A stretch of DNA of 64,000 bases from a virus, in IMG/VR virus record IMGVR_UViG_3300025930_000007, positions 1 through 64,000 of that record; one strand, given 5' to 3'. The notes beneath the pieces are model-generated. The model was not told where the DNA came from. It searched no databases and saw only the letters and a program-made list of their open reading frames with translations. This document shows positions 51,941-58,748 of this stretch, piece after piece (positions within the stretch are counted from its first letter, which is position 1; each line of letters begins with the position of its first letter). A program made the translations under genes and the position numbers.

Positions 51941-52288
51941 ATGAGAACTCTTTTTGATACATCTTGGGTTCGCGATGCCTGGTCTCCTAATCTGAGCCTC
52001 GGCCAGGCTGGAACAGGAAACGTCTTCGGCGACATTGCCAATGCCGCCGCTACGGGCACGGCAGCGTACTTCCAGGCCGAAAAGGCAAAGGAAGAAGCCG
52101 CCGCCAAAGAAGCGCAGGCGAAGGCTCAGGCCGCCACCGCGGCCGCGCAGGCTCAGGCAGCGGCGGCTGCCGCCTATGCTTCCGGTCAGAATACTATTCT
52201 TGGCATGTCGCCGGGCACGGCAGCGATTGTAGGGTTGCTCGGAGTGGGCGCCATCGTCGCCGTGGTTATGGCTACGAAGAAGAAATAG
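51941..52288 (+). CDS. Ala-rich membrane-anchored protein with LGQ leader
   Basis: 115 residues from ATG 51941 after AGGAGATCTT. Leader MRTLFDTSWVRDAWSPNLSLGQ (split here as two short blocks in life: basic/aromatic then S-L-G-Q), a long Ala/Glu/Lys/Gln helix and a membrane helix near 93-111 ending TKKK. Confidence 0.55.
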   Translation: MRTLFDTSWVRDAWSPNLSLGQAGTGNVFGDIANAAATGTAAYFQAEKAKEEAAAKEAQAKAQAATAAAQAQAAAAAAYASGQNTILGMSPGTAAIVGLLGVGAIVAVVMATKKK

Positions 52289-52297
52289 GAGACGATC

Positions 52298-52567
52298 ATG
52301 TACCAGTACTCCCGCGCTCCACAGCAGATCGCGCCCCGCAACGGCTACGCGCCGTCGAGCCTCGGTCAGCTCCAGATGAGCCCCACGACTCCAGTCGGTC
52401 GTGAGAACCTCATGAAGCTCACCACGGGCGTCGCTCTCGGCGGCGGCGCTGCGTACGCGCTCTACAACATGCCCGGCCAGTCCAAGAAGAACAAGACTGC
52501 CCTGGGCGTGCTGGCTGGCGGCCTGGCCGCGACGGCGATCCTGAGCCTCGTGGACGCGTTCATCTAA
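52298..52567 (+). CDS. Two-helix membrane protein with LGQ leader
   Basis: 89 residues. Leader ends S-S-L-G-Q at ~24; two hydrophobic segments flank the loop MPGQSKKNKT. Same hairpin plan as 50650 and 51018. Followed by a perfect hairpin, so it may end a sub-unit of the transcript. Confidence 0.6.
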   Translation: MYQYSRAPQQIAPRNGYAPSSLGQLQMSPTTPVGRENLMKLTTGVALGGGAAYALYNMPGQSKKNKTALGVLAGGLAATAILSLVDAFI

Positions 52568-52584
52568 GAGCCCTACGAACTTGA

Positions 52585-52613
52585 GGGAAGCTGCCGATGA
52601 TCGGCAGCTTCCC
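52585..52613 (+). terminator. Perfect 13-bp hairpin, possible terminator
   Basis: GGGAAGCTGCCGA pairs fully with TCGGCAGCTTCCC around TGA, 17 bases after a stop. There is no T-run; it could be a processing site. The ATG inside it (52597) is unlikely to be used. Confidence 0.45.
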
Positions 52614-52650
52614 TAGTTCGATCCAGGTCGCGCAAACAGCGGAGATTCGG

Positions 52651-53439
52651 ATGCTGCTTCACTCCGGACCACGGCTTCTGCCTCCGCTACCACTCCGTCC
52701 TAAGCTCAGCCGGCGCATGGGCCAGATGGTCGCTTTCGATCCCAAAGTAGACTTCAACCCGGATGTCAAGGTGCAGGTTCCCGTCAACGTGGAACTGGGC
52801 GGCCTTCCGCTTTCGGTTGGCCTATTCTTGGGTTCCGGCCTTTCCTTTCTGATTCGGCCTCAGCTTCAGGAAGGATTCGCCAAAACAGCGGCATTGGTTC
52901 TTGGGGCGGGCCTGGCGGTCGCAGGCATCACGAATCTGATCTTGCCGAAGGCTCAGGCCTCGGCACCCGCGCCCGCAGCACCGAGCTCGACCCCAACAAC
53001 AGCAGCTCCCTCGGCTCCTGGCGGCGGCGGCGCCGTCAGCGCGCCGGCTGGAGTTGCGGTTTCGGACCAGGGGATCTTTAACGGCATCAGTGGGCAGGTG
53101 ACTTATCCCGGAGAGGGTGAATCGGTCAATATCTGGCCGTTGGCTTCGACCTATCCGATACGGGTTCAGGTCTACAATCCATCTGCAGCCTCGGCGACCT
53201 TCTATCTGCAGATCGTCGCAAACGAATCCCCGTTGCCATTCGGCAACGCGGCCCGCACGACGTTCCCCCTGCAAGTCACCGTCGGACCTGGTCAGACGCG
53301 AGATATCGACATCAATATGCCGATCTCGACGTGGGCCTGGAACGTGAAGTACGTGGACGTCGCTCTATCCGTCTATAAGCAACGTATGGCTGGGGAGAAC
53401 CCAGTGCTGATGGCGCAACGCTATCTTGTCGTTTCATAG
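52651..53439 (+). CDS. Membrane protein with MGQ leader and Ig-like head
   Basis: 262 residues; ATG 52651 is chosen because GGAG lies seven bases upstream and the earlier ATG is inside a hairpin. Leader ends S-R-R-M-G-Q (~24). Two membrane helices (~50-67 and ~75-95), a Pro/Ser/Gly linker, and a ~125-residue beta-sandwich-like head (YPIRVQVYNPSAASATFYLQ). The head resembles that of 53906. Confidence 0.55.
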   Translation: MLLHSGPRLLPPLPLRPKLSRRMGQMVAFDPKVDFNPDVKVQVPVNVELGGLPLSVGLFLGSGLSFLIRPQLQEGFAKTAALVLGAGLAVAGITNLILPKAQASAPAPAAPSSTPTTAAPSAPGGGGAVSAPAGVAVSDQGIFNGISGQVTYPGEGESVNIWPLASTYPIRVQVYNPSAASATFYLQIVANESPLPFGNAARTTFPLQVTVGPGQTRDIDINMPISTWAWNVKYVDVALSVYKQRMAGENPVLMAQRYLVVS

Positions 53440-53453
53440 GAGAGATTACGGCG

Positions 53454-53879
53454 ATGACACTGACGAAACCTTCCGGCTGGGCCCCCTATAAGAAGGGGTT
53501 GGGCACTTCTCGCGTGTCCATGGGCGCCATGTCCAATGCCGAGACACAGATGCTCGGAGTCGCGGTGCTGTCGGCGATCTCCATCGCAGGCATCCATTCG
53601 GCGATCTGCCCGAGCTACTTCACGATGAAGACGTTCGCGTCGCAGCCTGAGGCCAAGGCTCGCTCGATGGAAGGTCTCTGGATCTCTCTGGGTGTGTCGG
53701 CCCTGACGTCGGCGTCCCTCTACTGGGTCTTCAAGAGCTGGATGCCCGTGATCTTCGCCGGCGCCACCTCGCTCCTGCTCTTCGGCATCGGCGTTGCGGC
53801 GACGAATTCTGAGCCGCCGAAGAACATCCCGCCGATCGAGAAGCAGAGCGTCGTGACCGAGTCAGCGGGCATTCCTTAG
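53454..53879 (+). CDS. Three-helix membrane protein
   Basis: 141 residues. Leader with K-G-L-G-T and V-S-M-G-A (~24). Hydrophobic segments near 32-50, 78-95 and 98-118. C-terminal tail polar (NIPPIEKQSVVTESAG). Fits the membrane-protein cluster; no function assigned. Confidence 0.55.
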   Translation: MTLTKPSGWAPYKKGLGTSRVSMGAMSNAETQMLGVAVLSAISIAGIHSAICPSYFTMKTFASQPEAKARSMEGLWISLGVSALTSASLYWVFKSWMPVIFAGATSLLLFGIGVAATNSEPPKNIPPIEKQSVVTESAGIP

Positions 53880-53889
53880 ACGGCCAATG

Positions 53890-53895
53890 TATAAT
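53890..53895 (+). promoter_or_regulatory. Candidate internal -10 element
   Basis: TATAAT lies ten bases before ATG 53906, with only AGAGGCG between. No convincing -35. If used it gives a nearly leaderless transcript. Confidence 0.35.
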
Positions 53896-53905
53896 CAGAG
53901 GCGCG

Positions 53906-54715
53906 ATGAATGCATGGCTCGGTCCGGTGGCTCTCAGCCTAGCTGATCGGAGACCATCACTAGGCGGCTTCCGTCGGCCGATCCAGGGCATTTATCGGCC
54001 TTCGGCTGCACGGTCGCATCTGGGTGCCACACAGTCTTTCCCACAGATCACGGCTACTCCGGAGGCACCCAATACCATCACCGGCTTCTCTCCAGAGAGC
54101 GCCAAAGATGGCGTAGTGATTGGGATCGGAGGAATCGGGTTGGCTCTGGTTTCCAGGTTCATTCCTGGAGTCGGCGAACCTGTTGCCCTGGTCGGCGGCG
54201 TCGGAATGATCGGTCTGGGTCTCTACAAGATCTACGAAGCAGTCACCGGTCGAGGAACTCCTACGGTTCAGAGCTTCATCACGCCTCCGGATCAGCAGGT
54301 TAGCGACATCTCCTTCATTACCGGCAAGATCCTTGAGCCGTCCGATAAGGGCCAGGCAGATGTAGGAGCCGGGTGGCAGGCGGTCTTTGAAGGCAAACGT
54401 ACCTTCAAGATCAAGTTCATGGTGACGAATACCGGTCCGAAGCCGATGACCGTCCTTGTCGAATTCCGGACGGAGCAGACTTCCAGGCCGTGGGTGGGAG
54501 ATCCCGAGGTATCCAACTTCTCGACCAGCTACGTCCTTGAACTTTCGCCTGGAGAAAGTAAGGTCATCCCAGGCTACCAGCCGGCCAAGGTTCTGGAATC
54601 CATGCTGCAGATCCAGTCCTATAGAAGCCAGGACATTACGGCGACTCTGCTCGCTCGGACTTCTTCGAGCGACACGGGAAAGAAGCTCGACCAGATCAGT
54701 TTTACAGCTTGGTAA
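53906..54715 (+). CDS. Membrane protein with LGA leader and Ig-like head
   Basis: 269 residues. The N-terminus MNAWLGPVALSLADRRPSLG is shared with the next gene (MNEWLGPVSLRLVDRGP). Boundary S-H-L-G-A at ~39. Two hydrophobic segments (~65-83, 86-107), then a beta-rich head (TFKIKFMVTNTGPKPMTVLV) from ~125. Likely a pair with the protein at 52651. Confidence 0.55.
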   Translation: MNAWLGPVALSLADRRPSLGGFRRPIQGIYRPSAARSHLGATQSFPQITATPEAPNTITGFSPESAKDGVVIGIGGIGLALVSRFIPGVGEPVALVGGVGMIGLGLYKIYEAVTGRGTPTVQSFITPPDQQVSDISFITGKILEPSDKGQADVGAGWQAVFEGKRTFKIKFMVTNTGPKPMTVLVEFRTEQTSRPWVGDPEVSNFSTSYVLELSPGESKVIPGYQPAKVLESMLQIQSYRSQDITATLLARTSSSDTGKKLDQISFTAW

Positions 54716-54718
54716 GTG

Positions 54719-55669
54719 ATGAACGAATGGCTTGGTCCTGTTTCTTTGAGGCTCGTTGATCGTGGTCCTCTCTTTGGGGGCTTCGGATCTCGTATCCAGG
54801 ACATCCGCCAGCCACAGCCTTTTCTCGGCCAGGCAAGATTGAAGCAGTCCTATGAACTTGGACGGCCGGTCGCGCATCTGGATCAACCTCCGGACTGCTG
54901 CAATAGTCCGGATGGAACCAAATGCTTCGATCACTCGACCGGCGAATGCATCAATACCTGGAACAGCACTGTGGCAACTCCAAATGCTCCTGATTGCGTT
55001 CAGGACACTCGTGGAGAATTGGTTCATCCCTATTGCTATACCCCTCCTGTAGCTCCCACTCGCATGGAAGGAAGAGTTCGTAGAGTTCCTTTCTTCTCTC
55101 TGGGGGCTTGGGTCAACGATAAACCGGCGAAGTGCTGCAATAGGACTCATCCGGATGGAACGGCCTATCTGGAATGCTGCGAACCACTATGGAATGGTCC
55201 GGGATCAGATCCGAGCTTCCCGAGCTGCGACTCTCCGGATAATCCCTGCCCCTCCACGGGAGCCGCCCCGACTCCGACCCCGACCCCGACTCCGACTCCG
55301 ACTCCGACCCCGACTCCGACTCCGACCCCGACTCCGACTCCGACCCCCACCCCAACGCCAACACCGACACCTACACCAAGCCCGACCCCGACGTCTACAA
55401 CTGGTCCAATTCCAACGGATAATACGACCTCGGCTGGCAATGAACCGATACCGGCTACCGGAGGCGGCTCTTTTGTTCCCGTGCTTCCGCCTCGGCAGAG
55501 CATGACGACGGCATCTCCTCCGACCGGAGCCTTCCCTGGTCAACCATTTGCCGCCATGCGCCCTCCTCAGAAGCCTGTTCCGATCGCCAAGGCTCCTGCT
55601 CCACTTCCGCCGCCATGTCCGCTTGGACCGGTCCCTCTTCGTAAGTGGATCGAAGGCTGCATGGGGTAA
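54719..55669 (+). CDS. Cys-rich protein with Thr-Pro repeats
   Basis: 316 residues from ATG 54719. Leader like the preceding gene, boundary P-F-L-G-Q (~37). Two Cys clusters, CCNSPDGTKCFDHSTGEC and CCNRTHPDGTAYLECC, suggest disulfide-rich or metal sites. About 20 Thr-Pro units (residues ~183-224) form a rigid spacer, then a Pro-rich end. No membrane helix was found, which sets it apart. Could be an exposed stalk. Confidence 0.55.
   Translation: MNEWLGPVSLRLVDRGPLFGGFGSRIQDIRQPQPFLGQARLKQSYELGRPVAHLDQPPDCCNSPDGTKCFDHSTGECINTWNSTVATPNAPDCVQDTRGELVHPYCYTPPVAPTRMEGRVRRVPFFSLGAWVNDKPAKCCNRTHPDGTAYLECCEPLWNGPGSDPSFPSCDSPDNPCPSTGAAPTPTPTPTPTPTPTPTPTPTPTPTPTPTPTPTPTPTPSPTPTSTTGPIPTDNTTSAGNEPIPATGGGSFVPVLPPRQSMTTASPPTGAFPGQPFAAMRPPQKPVPIAKAPAPLPPPCPLGPVPLRKWIEGCMG
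55265..55395 (+). repeat. Hexanucleotide repeat encoding Thr-Pro
   Basis: Tandem ACTCCG/ACCCCG units, about 20 copies, keep the frame and encode Thr-Pro. Such arrays change length by slippage, so the spacer length is probably variable between isolates. Confidence 0.8.
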
Positions 55670-55676
55670 TCGCTTC

Positions 55677-55988
55677 TTGATCTGTTCGAAGTGCCAAGCT
55701 CCCAATCCTCCAGTTCACATGGCCATCAAGGTCGGGAACGCCTACCTCGAGCTGAATTTCTGCGAAGGTTGCGCACCCAATCCCGACATCAAGGTTGAAC
55801 AGATCGCGACGAACATGATTTGCTGCCCGCGCTGCGGCACCCAGGCGAAGGACATCAATACTCGTGGCTTCGGCTGCGCAGACGATTACGAAATCTTTGC
55901 GACTGCGATCGCCAATTGGATTCAGCAATACCATGGGGCCTCCAGGCACGTCGGGAAGAATCCGGCGAAAAAATTATTTTGCGCTTGA
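55677..55988 (+). CDS. Zinc-ribbon protein, 103 aa
   Basis: The frame is open from 55548, but the first Cys motif starts right after TTG 55677, eight bases past the previous stop, so I take that as the start. C-S-K-C, C-E-G-C, CC-P-R-C and a later Cys make two potential zinc sites. Ends NPAKKLFCA. Unrecognised. The stop lies at the -35 of the next promoter. Confidence 0.5.
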   Translation: MICSKCQAPNPPVHMAIKVGNAYLELNFCEGCAPNPDIKVEQIATNMICCPRCGTQAKDINTRGFGCADDYEIFATAIANWIQQYHGASRHVGKNPAKKLFCA

Positions 55989-56059
55989 CAGCGAACCTTT
56001 TCGCGGGTACCGTGTTTACTGTAATAGCTGTTCGAACCGTGGGAAGGAGCTGACCTTCA
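55985..56059 (+). promoter_or_regulatory. Promoter with consensus TTGACA
   Basis: TTGACA (55985-55990), 17 bases, TACCGT (56008-56013; weak -10). AAGGAG then precedes ATG 56060. It has the best -35 in the window and no C-loop hairpin. Confidence 0.6.
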
Positions 56060-56239
56060 ATGTTCCGCGCGATGGACTCAAGAAAAACGCAAGCAAGGAC
56101 AACCTTGCGGTGCGATCTGAGTCTGTCCGTAGATCGCCCGCACCAGGGTTCGTATCTCCGCACGAATGGGAAGTTCCCCGCGGAGATCGAACGAGCCACC
56201 GTGTGGGGACAAGATGGGCGCGGAGACACGGTGGCGTAA
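56060..56239 (+). CDS. Unknown 59-aa protein
   Basis: ATG 56060 (MFRAMDSRKTQARTTLRC) with AAGGAG upstream; ends DGRGDTVA at TAA 56237-56239. A single-gene unit between a consensus promoter and a strong terminator. Small and polar; contains LSLSVDRPHQGSYL. No family recognised. Confidence 0.5.
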   Translation: MFRAMDSRKTQARTTLRCDLSLSVDRPHQGSYLRTNGKFPAEIERATVWGQDGRGDTVA

Positions 56240-56258
56240 AAAACGAAAAAACCGAAAA

Positions 56259-56296
56259 CCCCGCGCCCGGAAACGGACGCGGGGTTTTTTGTTTTT
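56259..56296 (+). terminator. Strong bidirectional terminator
   Basis: CCCCGCG pairs with CGCGGGG, with an inner CCG-GAAA-CGG, followed by TTTTTTGTTTTT. The upstream strand is A-rich, so it also works in reverse for leftward transcripts. Confidence 0.85.
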
Positions 56297-56316
56297 CCGG
56301 ATGAAGTAAAAATTTT

Positions 56317-56440
56317 GGCCCGTCGGAGAAGTCTCCGACGGGCCGTGCTGAGAAGTCCTCAGTAGGAGCGATGGGGTACGCCCCCGTGCCTACCGAGAAG
56401 TGTGCTGCGTGGTTAAGACGCAGCGTTTTGACAATCGGGC
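56317..56440 (+). ncRNA. Multi-hairpin RNA candidate with GAGAAGT repeats
   Basis: GGCCCGTCGGAGA pairs with TCTCCGACGGGCC (56317-56344), CTGAG with CTCAG, GTAGG with CCTAC around GGGG-TACG-CCCC, and GCTGCGT with ACGCAGC. The heptamer GAGAAGT occurs three times (56326, 56350, 56395), in or beside loops. No coding frame stands out. Candidate structured RNA upstream of tmRNA; strand assumed. Confidence 0.4.
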
Positions 56441-56461
56441 TTGAATCTAAAGAGCGAAAGG

Positions 56462-56496
56462 CCGGGGGCACCGGCCGGGAAAGCTGGTGCCCCCGG
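56462..56496 (+). terminator. 11-bp GC hairpin
   Basis: CCGGGGGCACC pairs with GGTGCCCCCGG, followed by ACCTCATTCTATCTC. Terminator-like end to the RNA upstream, but the tail is only weakly T-rich. Confidence 0.4.
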
Positions 56497-56562
56497 ACCT
56501 CATTCTATCTCTTCGTCCCAAAACTTCAAGCTGTCACTTGAGCGGGTGGCGGTTTGGCATTT

Positions 56563-56587
56563 GGCGCCCTGGGCTCAGGGCGCCTTT
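56563..56587 (+). promoter_or_regulatory. Hairpin directly before tmRNA
   Basis: GGCGCCCTG pairs with CAGGGCGCC, then TTTC and the first base of tmRNA two bases later. It may be a terminator for upstream RNA or a processing signal for the tmRNA 5' end. Confidence 0.4.
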
Positions 56588-56588
56588 C

Positions 56589-56948
56589 GGGGCCGAAATA
56601 GTATCGACGGAGATCCAAGACAGGAAAGCTGCGTGTCGTGGACGCCGGTTGGCCACGTAAAACATCCGGTAAAAACCTAACTGGCAAGAGCCAGCTCGCT
56701 CGCGCGGCCTAGCCGTGTCGTCGCCCCTAGTGACGCCGATAGCCTGGGTGCGACGTTAATAATCGGTCGCTACCCGTAAGGTGATTCCTACCTTCCGGGG
56801 ATAAGAATAAGTGGAACGTGAAGCCCGCAAACCTGCTGGTGAGCGAGCGGAGCTTCGAGAGCCGCAAGGCAGAATCATCAGATACACACGTAGATGCCCC
56901 TAGACTGTGATCTTCGGACGGGGGTTGCAAAGCCCCCCGGCTCCACCA
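56589..56948 (+). ncRNA. ssrA: tmRNA
   Basis: Acceptor arm GGGGCCG pairs with CGGCTCC (G-T at the third pair) and CCA is encoded; the T-arm and the 5' GTATCGACGG element are typical of bacterial tmRNA. By alignment to the E. coli layout, GGTTGGCC then CGTAAAAC lies upstream of a resume codon GGC in a frame reading GKSQLARAA and stop TAG. Known role: rescue of stalled ribosomes with a degradation tag. 360 bases. Virus-encoded copies are known in some large phages. Confidence 0.9.
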
Positions 56949-56949
56949 T

Positions 56950-57023
56950 GCGGTCAAGATGTTACAGTAGCATGCCAGTTTTCCAAACTGGACGCGCGGG
57001 TGCGACTCCCGCTGACCGCACCA
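56950..57023 (+). tRNA. tRNA-Gly(TCC)
   Basis: Starts one base after tmRNA. Acceptor GCGGTCA with TGACCGC, anticodon loop TTTCCAA, CCA encoded. Confidence 0.88.
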
Positions 57024-57138
57024 ATATTTTTAGAAATAGAATGAGCGGCGCTTTTCGCCTACAATAAGAGGGTACGACCGGGGCTCTCCTCCAGAGGTTG
57101 GCGGAGATCGACATCTTGAAGAATGTCTTGGGGGCCCT
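57024..57138 (+). promoter_or_regulatory. Leader region with -10 and C-loop-like hairpin
   Basis: TACAAT (57061-57066) is followed by CTC-TCCTCCA-GAG, a short hairpin whose loop holds CCTCC, then GGCGGAG. It resembles the nine C-loop leaders but lacks TCCGCCC and a clear -35. Confidence 0.35.
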
Positions 57139-57396
57139 GTGGTGGAGTTTCCGGAAGACAAGACACTTCAACCCGGATCCTGGTACCTCTGGCGCACCGG
57201 GAAGCAACGCATCTTCATTGCCTGCCCGCTCTGCAGCCAGGTCGTCTCGATCGATCCGGAGGAGATCGAGATTCTGGAGGACGGCAGATTGTCCAAGATC
57301 ATCGACTGTCCCAACATGATCTGCGATTTCACTGATGCAATACGGCTGCAGGGCTGGGGTGAACAGGGATCATCTTCCAGTCTTCCGAAAGTTTAG
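57139..57396 (+). CDS. Small zinc-binding protein, 85 aa
   Basis: GTG 57139 (or 57142) after GGGGG. C-P-L-C near residue 30 and C-P-N-M-I-C about 26 residues on form a likely zinc site; between them is an acidic EEIEILEDGRL segment. Lies between two glycine tRNAs. Function unknown. Confidence 0.6.
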   Translation: MVEFPEDKTLQPGSWYLWRTGKQRIFIACPLCSQVVSIDPEEIEILEDGRLSKIIDCPNMICDFTDAIRLQGWGEQGSSSSLPKV

Positions 57397-57398
57397 AT

Positions 57399-57472
57399 CG
57401 GGGCGTGTTGTAGCGGCAGCAAGCGACGTTCCCAACGTTGAGGTGTGGGTTCGACTCCCATCGCCCCGTCCA
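57399..57472 (+). tRNA. tRNA-Gly(CCC)
   Basis: Acceptor CGGGGCG with CGCCCCG, loop TTCCCAA, CCA encoded. Third base pair of the anticodon stem is G-T. Confidence 0.87.
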
Positions 57473-57480
57473 ATTTTGCT

Positions 57481-57600
57481 GTGAATCAAGACCGTGGGTC
57501 ACCCAAGGGACGCTGCAAGGTGACATCTGGCCCGGCAGCCGTGGAGTCCTCCCGGCCGGGGAATAACTGAGGACCTAGGCGTCCCACTATCTTGATTCAC
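57481..57600 (+). ncRNA. Closed structured RNA candidate, 120 bases
   Basis: GTGAATCAAG pairs perfectly with CTTGATTCAC at the ends, GGGACGC with GCGTCCC inside, and TGGG-TCA-CCCA forms a side hairpin. CCCGGC/GCCGGG and GTCCTC/GAGGAC cross each other as an H-type pseudoknot. It sits 8 bases after one tRNA and 2 before the next. Not 5S rRNA or a known small ribozyme by eye. Confidence 0.5.
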
Positions 57601-57602
57601 AT

Positions 57603-57673
57603 AGGCCACGATCCAGCGATCAGCTTGGTCTCCAAAACCGAGCAGTGGGGGGCGGCACCCCGGTGGCCTGCCA
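57603..57673 (+). tRNA. tRNA-Trp(CCA)
   Basis: Acceptor AGGCCAC with GTGGCCT, loop CTCCAAA, discriminator G, CCA encoded. Short at 71 bases. Confidence 0.87.
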
Positions 57674-57681
57674 GAATTCAT

Positions 57682-57755
57682 GGTCCCTGAGTATGTCGGC
57701 AGTACGCTACCTTGTCACGGTAGAAGGACGGGTTCGACTCCCGTAGGGATCGCCA
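57682..57755 (+). tRNA. tRNA-Asp(GTC), copy 1
   Basis: Acceptor GGTCCCT with AGGGATC, loop TTGTCAC, discriminator G, CCA encoded. Confidence 0.88.
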
Positions 57756-57763
57756 AAAGAAAA

Positions 57764-57840
57764 CCCCCGGAGGCCGAAGTCGTGGAGGCGCCGGCTTGTC
57801 ACGCCGGAGAAAGCGGGTGCGACTCCCGTCCGGGGGGCCA
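57764..57840 (+). tRNA. tRNA-Asp(GTC), copy 2
   Basis: Acceptor CCCCCGG with CCGGGGG, loop TTGTCAC, CCA encoded. Body differs widely from copy 1, with C1-G72, so not a recent duplicate. Confidence 0.82.
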
Positions 57841-57856
57841 ACCTTAGTCTCGATAC

Positions 57857-57931
57857 TCCCAGATCGTCTAACTGGTAGGACGACAGACTCTGAATCTGTA
57901 AATTGGGGTTCGAATCCCTATCTGGGAACCA
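57857..57931 (+). tRNA. tRNA-Gln(CTG)
   Basis: Acceptor TCCCAGA with TCTGGGA, loop CTCTGAA, CCA encoded. Its 3' end is three bases from the end of the convergent thioredoxin gene. Confidence 0.88.
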
Positions 57932-57934
57932 GTC

Positions 57935-58249
57935 TTATGCGCCGAGATGCTTGGCGATCAGGGCCTCGAGCTGTTCCCTGGTCATCTCGCCTTCAGTCCG
58001 ATGGACCTCCTGGCCCTCCTTGAAGAAGACGAGTGCCGGCAGGCCGTCGATGTCGTAGCCGTTGGCCGACTTCTTGCACTGGTCGATCCGGGCGCCCACG
58101 ATCAGGACGGAATCGTTGTAATCGTTGGCAGCCTGCTCGATCACGGGCTTGAAGTCGACGCAATGGGTGCATTCGGGGTGCCAGAAGTCGACGATCGCGA
58201 GCGGCGCCCCCAGGACTTCGCTGAAGTTCTTGTCCGTCACGGAAAGCAT
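57935..58249 (-). CDS. Thioredoxin-like protein
   Basis: 104 residues on the minus strand. ATG 58249 is chosen because GGAG lies seven bases upstream; an earlier ATG at 58270 lacks a site. Active site W-H-P-E-C-T-H-C (Cys27, Cys30) replaces the usual WCGPC, and GLPALVFF supplies the cis-Pro at 71. Thioredoxin fold, probably a disulfide reductase or isomerase. One of only two leftward genes, inserted between tRNAs. Confidence 0.85.
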   Translation of the reverse strand: MLSVTDKNFSEVLGAPLAIVDFWHPECTHCVDFKPVIEQAANDYNDSVLIVGARIDQCKKSANGYDIDGLPALVFFKEGQEVHRTEGEMTREQLEALIAKHLGA

Positions 58250-58281
58250 TCGAATTCTCCTAATCTCCAAGCATTATACAA

Positions 58282-58356
58282 GCCGGTCTAGCTCAGCAGT
58301 AGAGCGCCCGTCTGAAAAGCGGGAGGTGGCGGGTGCGACACCCGCGGCCGGCACCA
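58282..58356 (+). tRNA. tRNA-Phe(GAA)
   Basis: Acceptor GCCGGTC with GGCCGGC, loop CTGAAAA, CCA encoded. Confidence 0.87.
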
Positions 58357-58363
58357 AATATTT

Positions 58364-58438
58364 GGGGGCATCGTCCAATTGGTAGGACACCAGCATGGCA
58401 TGCTGGGGATCGGGGTTCAAGTCCCCGTGCTTCCACCA
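58364..58438 (+). tRNA. tRNA-Ala(GGC)
   Basis: Acceptor GGGGGCA with TGCTTCC keeps the G3-U70 alanine identity pair; loop ATGGCAT; CCA encoded. Confidence 0.87.
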
Positions 58439-58445
58439 GAAAACT

Positions 58446-58522
58446 TGCGCAGGAGAGGCACGGTGACCTCACCAGTCTCATAAGCTGGGGATAGCGGGTT
58501 CGACTCCCGCCTGTCGCTACCA
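58446..58522 (+). tRNA. tRNA-Met(CAT), irregular acceptor
   Basis: D-arm GAGG/CCTC, anticodon arm CCAGT-CTCATAA-GCTGG and T-arm GCGGG-TTCGACT-CCCGC are good, but the acceptor pairs only with a bulged T (GCG-CAG with CTG-T-CGC) and a T-T end pair. Possibly decaying or edited. Confidence 0.65.
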
Positions 58523-58538
58523 AGATTCCCTTATACGA

Positions 58539-58615
58539 CGCGGGGTGGAGTAGCCCGGTAACTCGCCAGGCTCATAACCTGGAAACCGCAGGTTCAAATC
58601 CTGCCCCCGCAACCA
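58539..58615 (+). tRNA. Initiator tRNA-fMet(CAT)
   Basis: CGCGGGGTGGAG at the 5' end, mismatched C1-A72 (CCCCGCA), loop CTCATAA and CCA encoded, very like the bacterial initiator. The anticodon stem has CAGG/CCTG rather than three G-C pairs. Confidence 0.88.
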
Positions 58616-58622
58616 AAAATTC

Positions 58623-58748
58623 GGAGGCTGACTGACGAGGGTACTTCGCTGGTTCAATTCCAGCCTGCCCGACTAGGGCGCTCGGATCCCGAGCTCCCCA
58701 GCGGGCAGGCGCCCGATGCCTGGGCACCCCTTGTCTCCAATCGCCTCC
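58623..58748 (+). ncRNA. tRNA-array RNA element E1 (126 bases)
   Basis: Terminal helix GGAGGC with GCCTCC, internal loop TGACTGA, second helix CGAGG with CCTTG, then TACTTC. It encloses a T-arm-like GCTGG-TTCAATT-CCAGC, a helix CTGCCCG/CGGGCAG capped by an extended hairpin (GCTCGG-ATC-CCGAGC) and GCCC-GATGCCT-GGGC in D-arm position. This is the order T-arm, acceptor, D-arm, i.e. a permuted tRNA lacking the anticodon arm. Confidence 0.55.

Noticed and set aside
55864-56304. A 146-codon frame overlapping the zinc-ribbon gene and the terminator
   Set aside because: It runs through a consensus promoter and ends inside the terminator; the shorter gene at 56060 in another frame has a start site and stop that fit both signals.
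57098-57319. Alternative frame over the zinc-binding gene at 57139
   Set aside because: Its codons give no motif, while the 57139 frame has two well-spaced Cys pairs.
57481-57600. 5S rRNA
   Set aside because: Length fits, but none of the conserved 5S loops or the CCGAAC segment is present.
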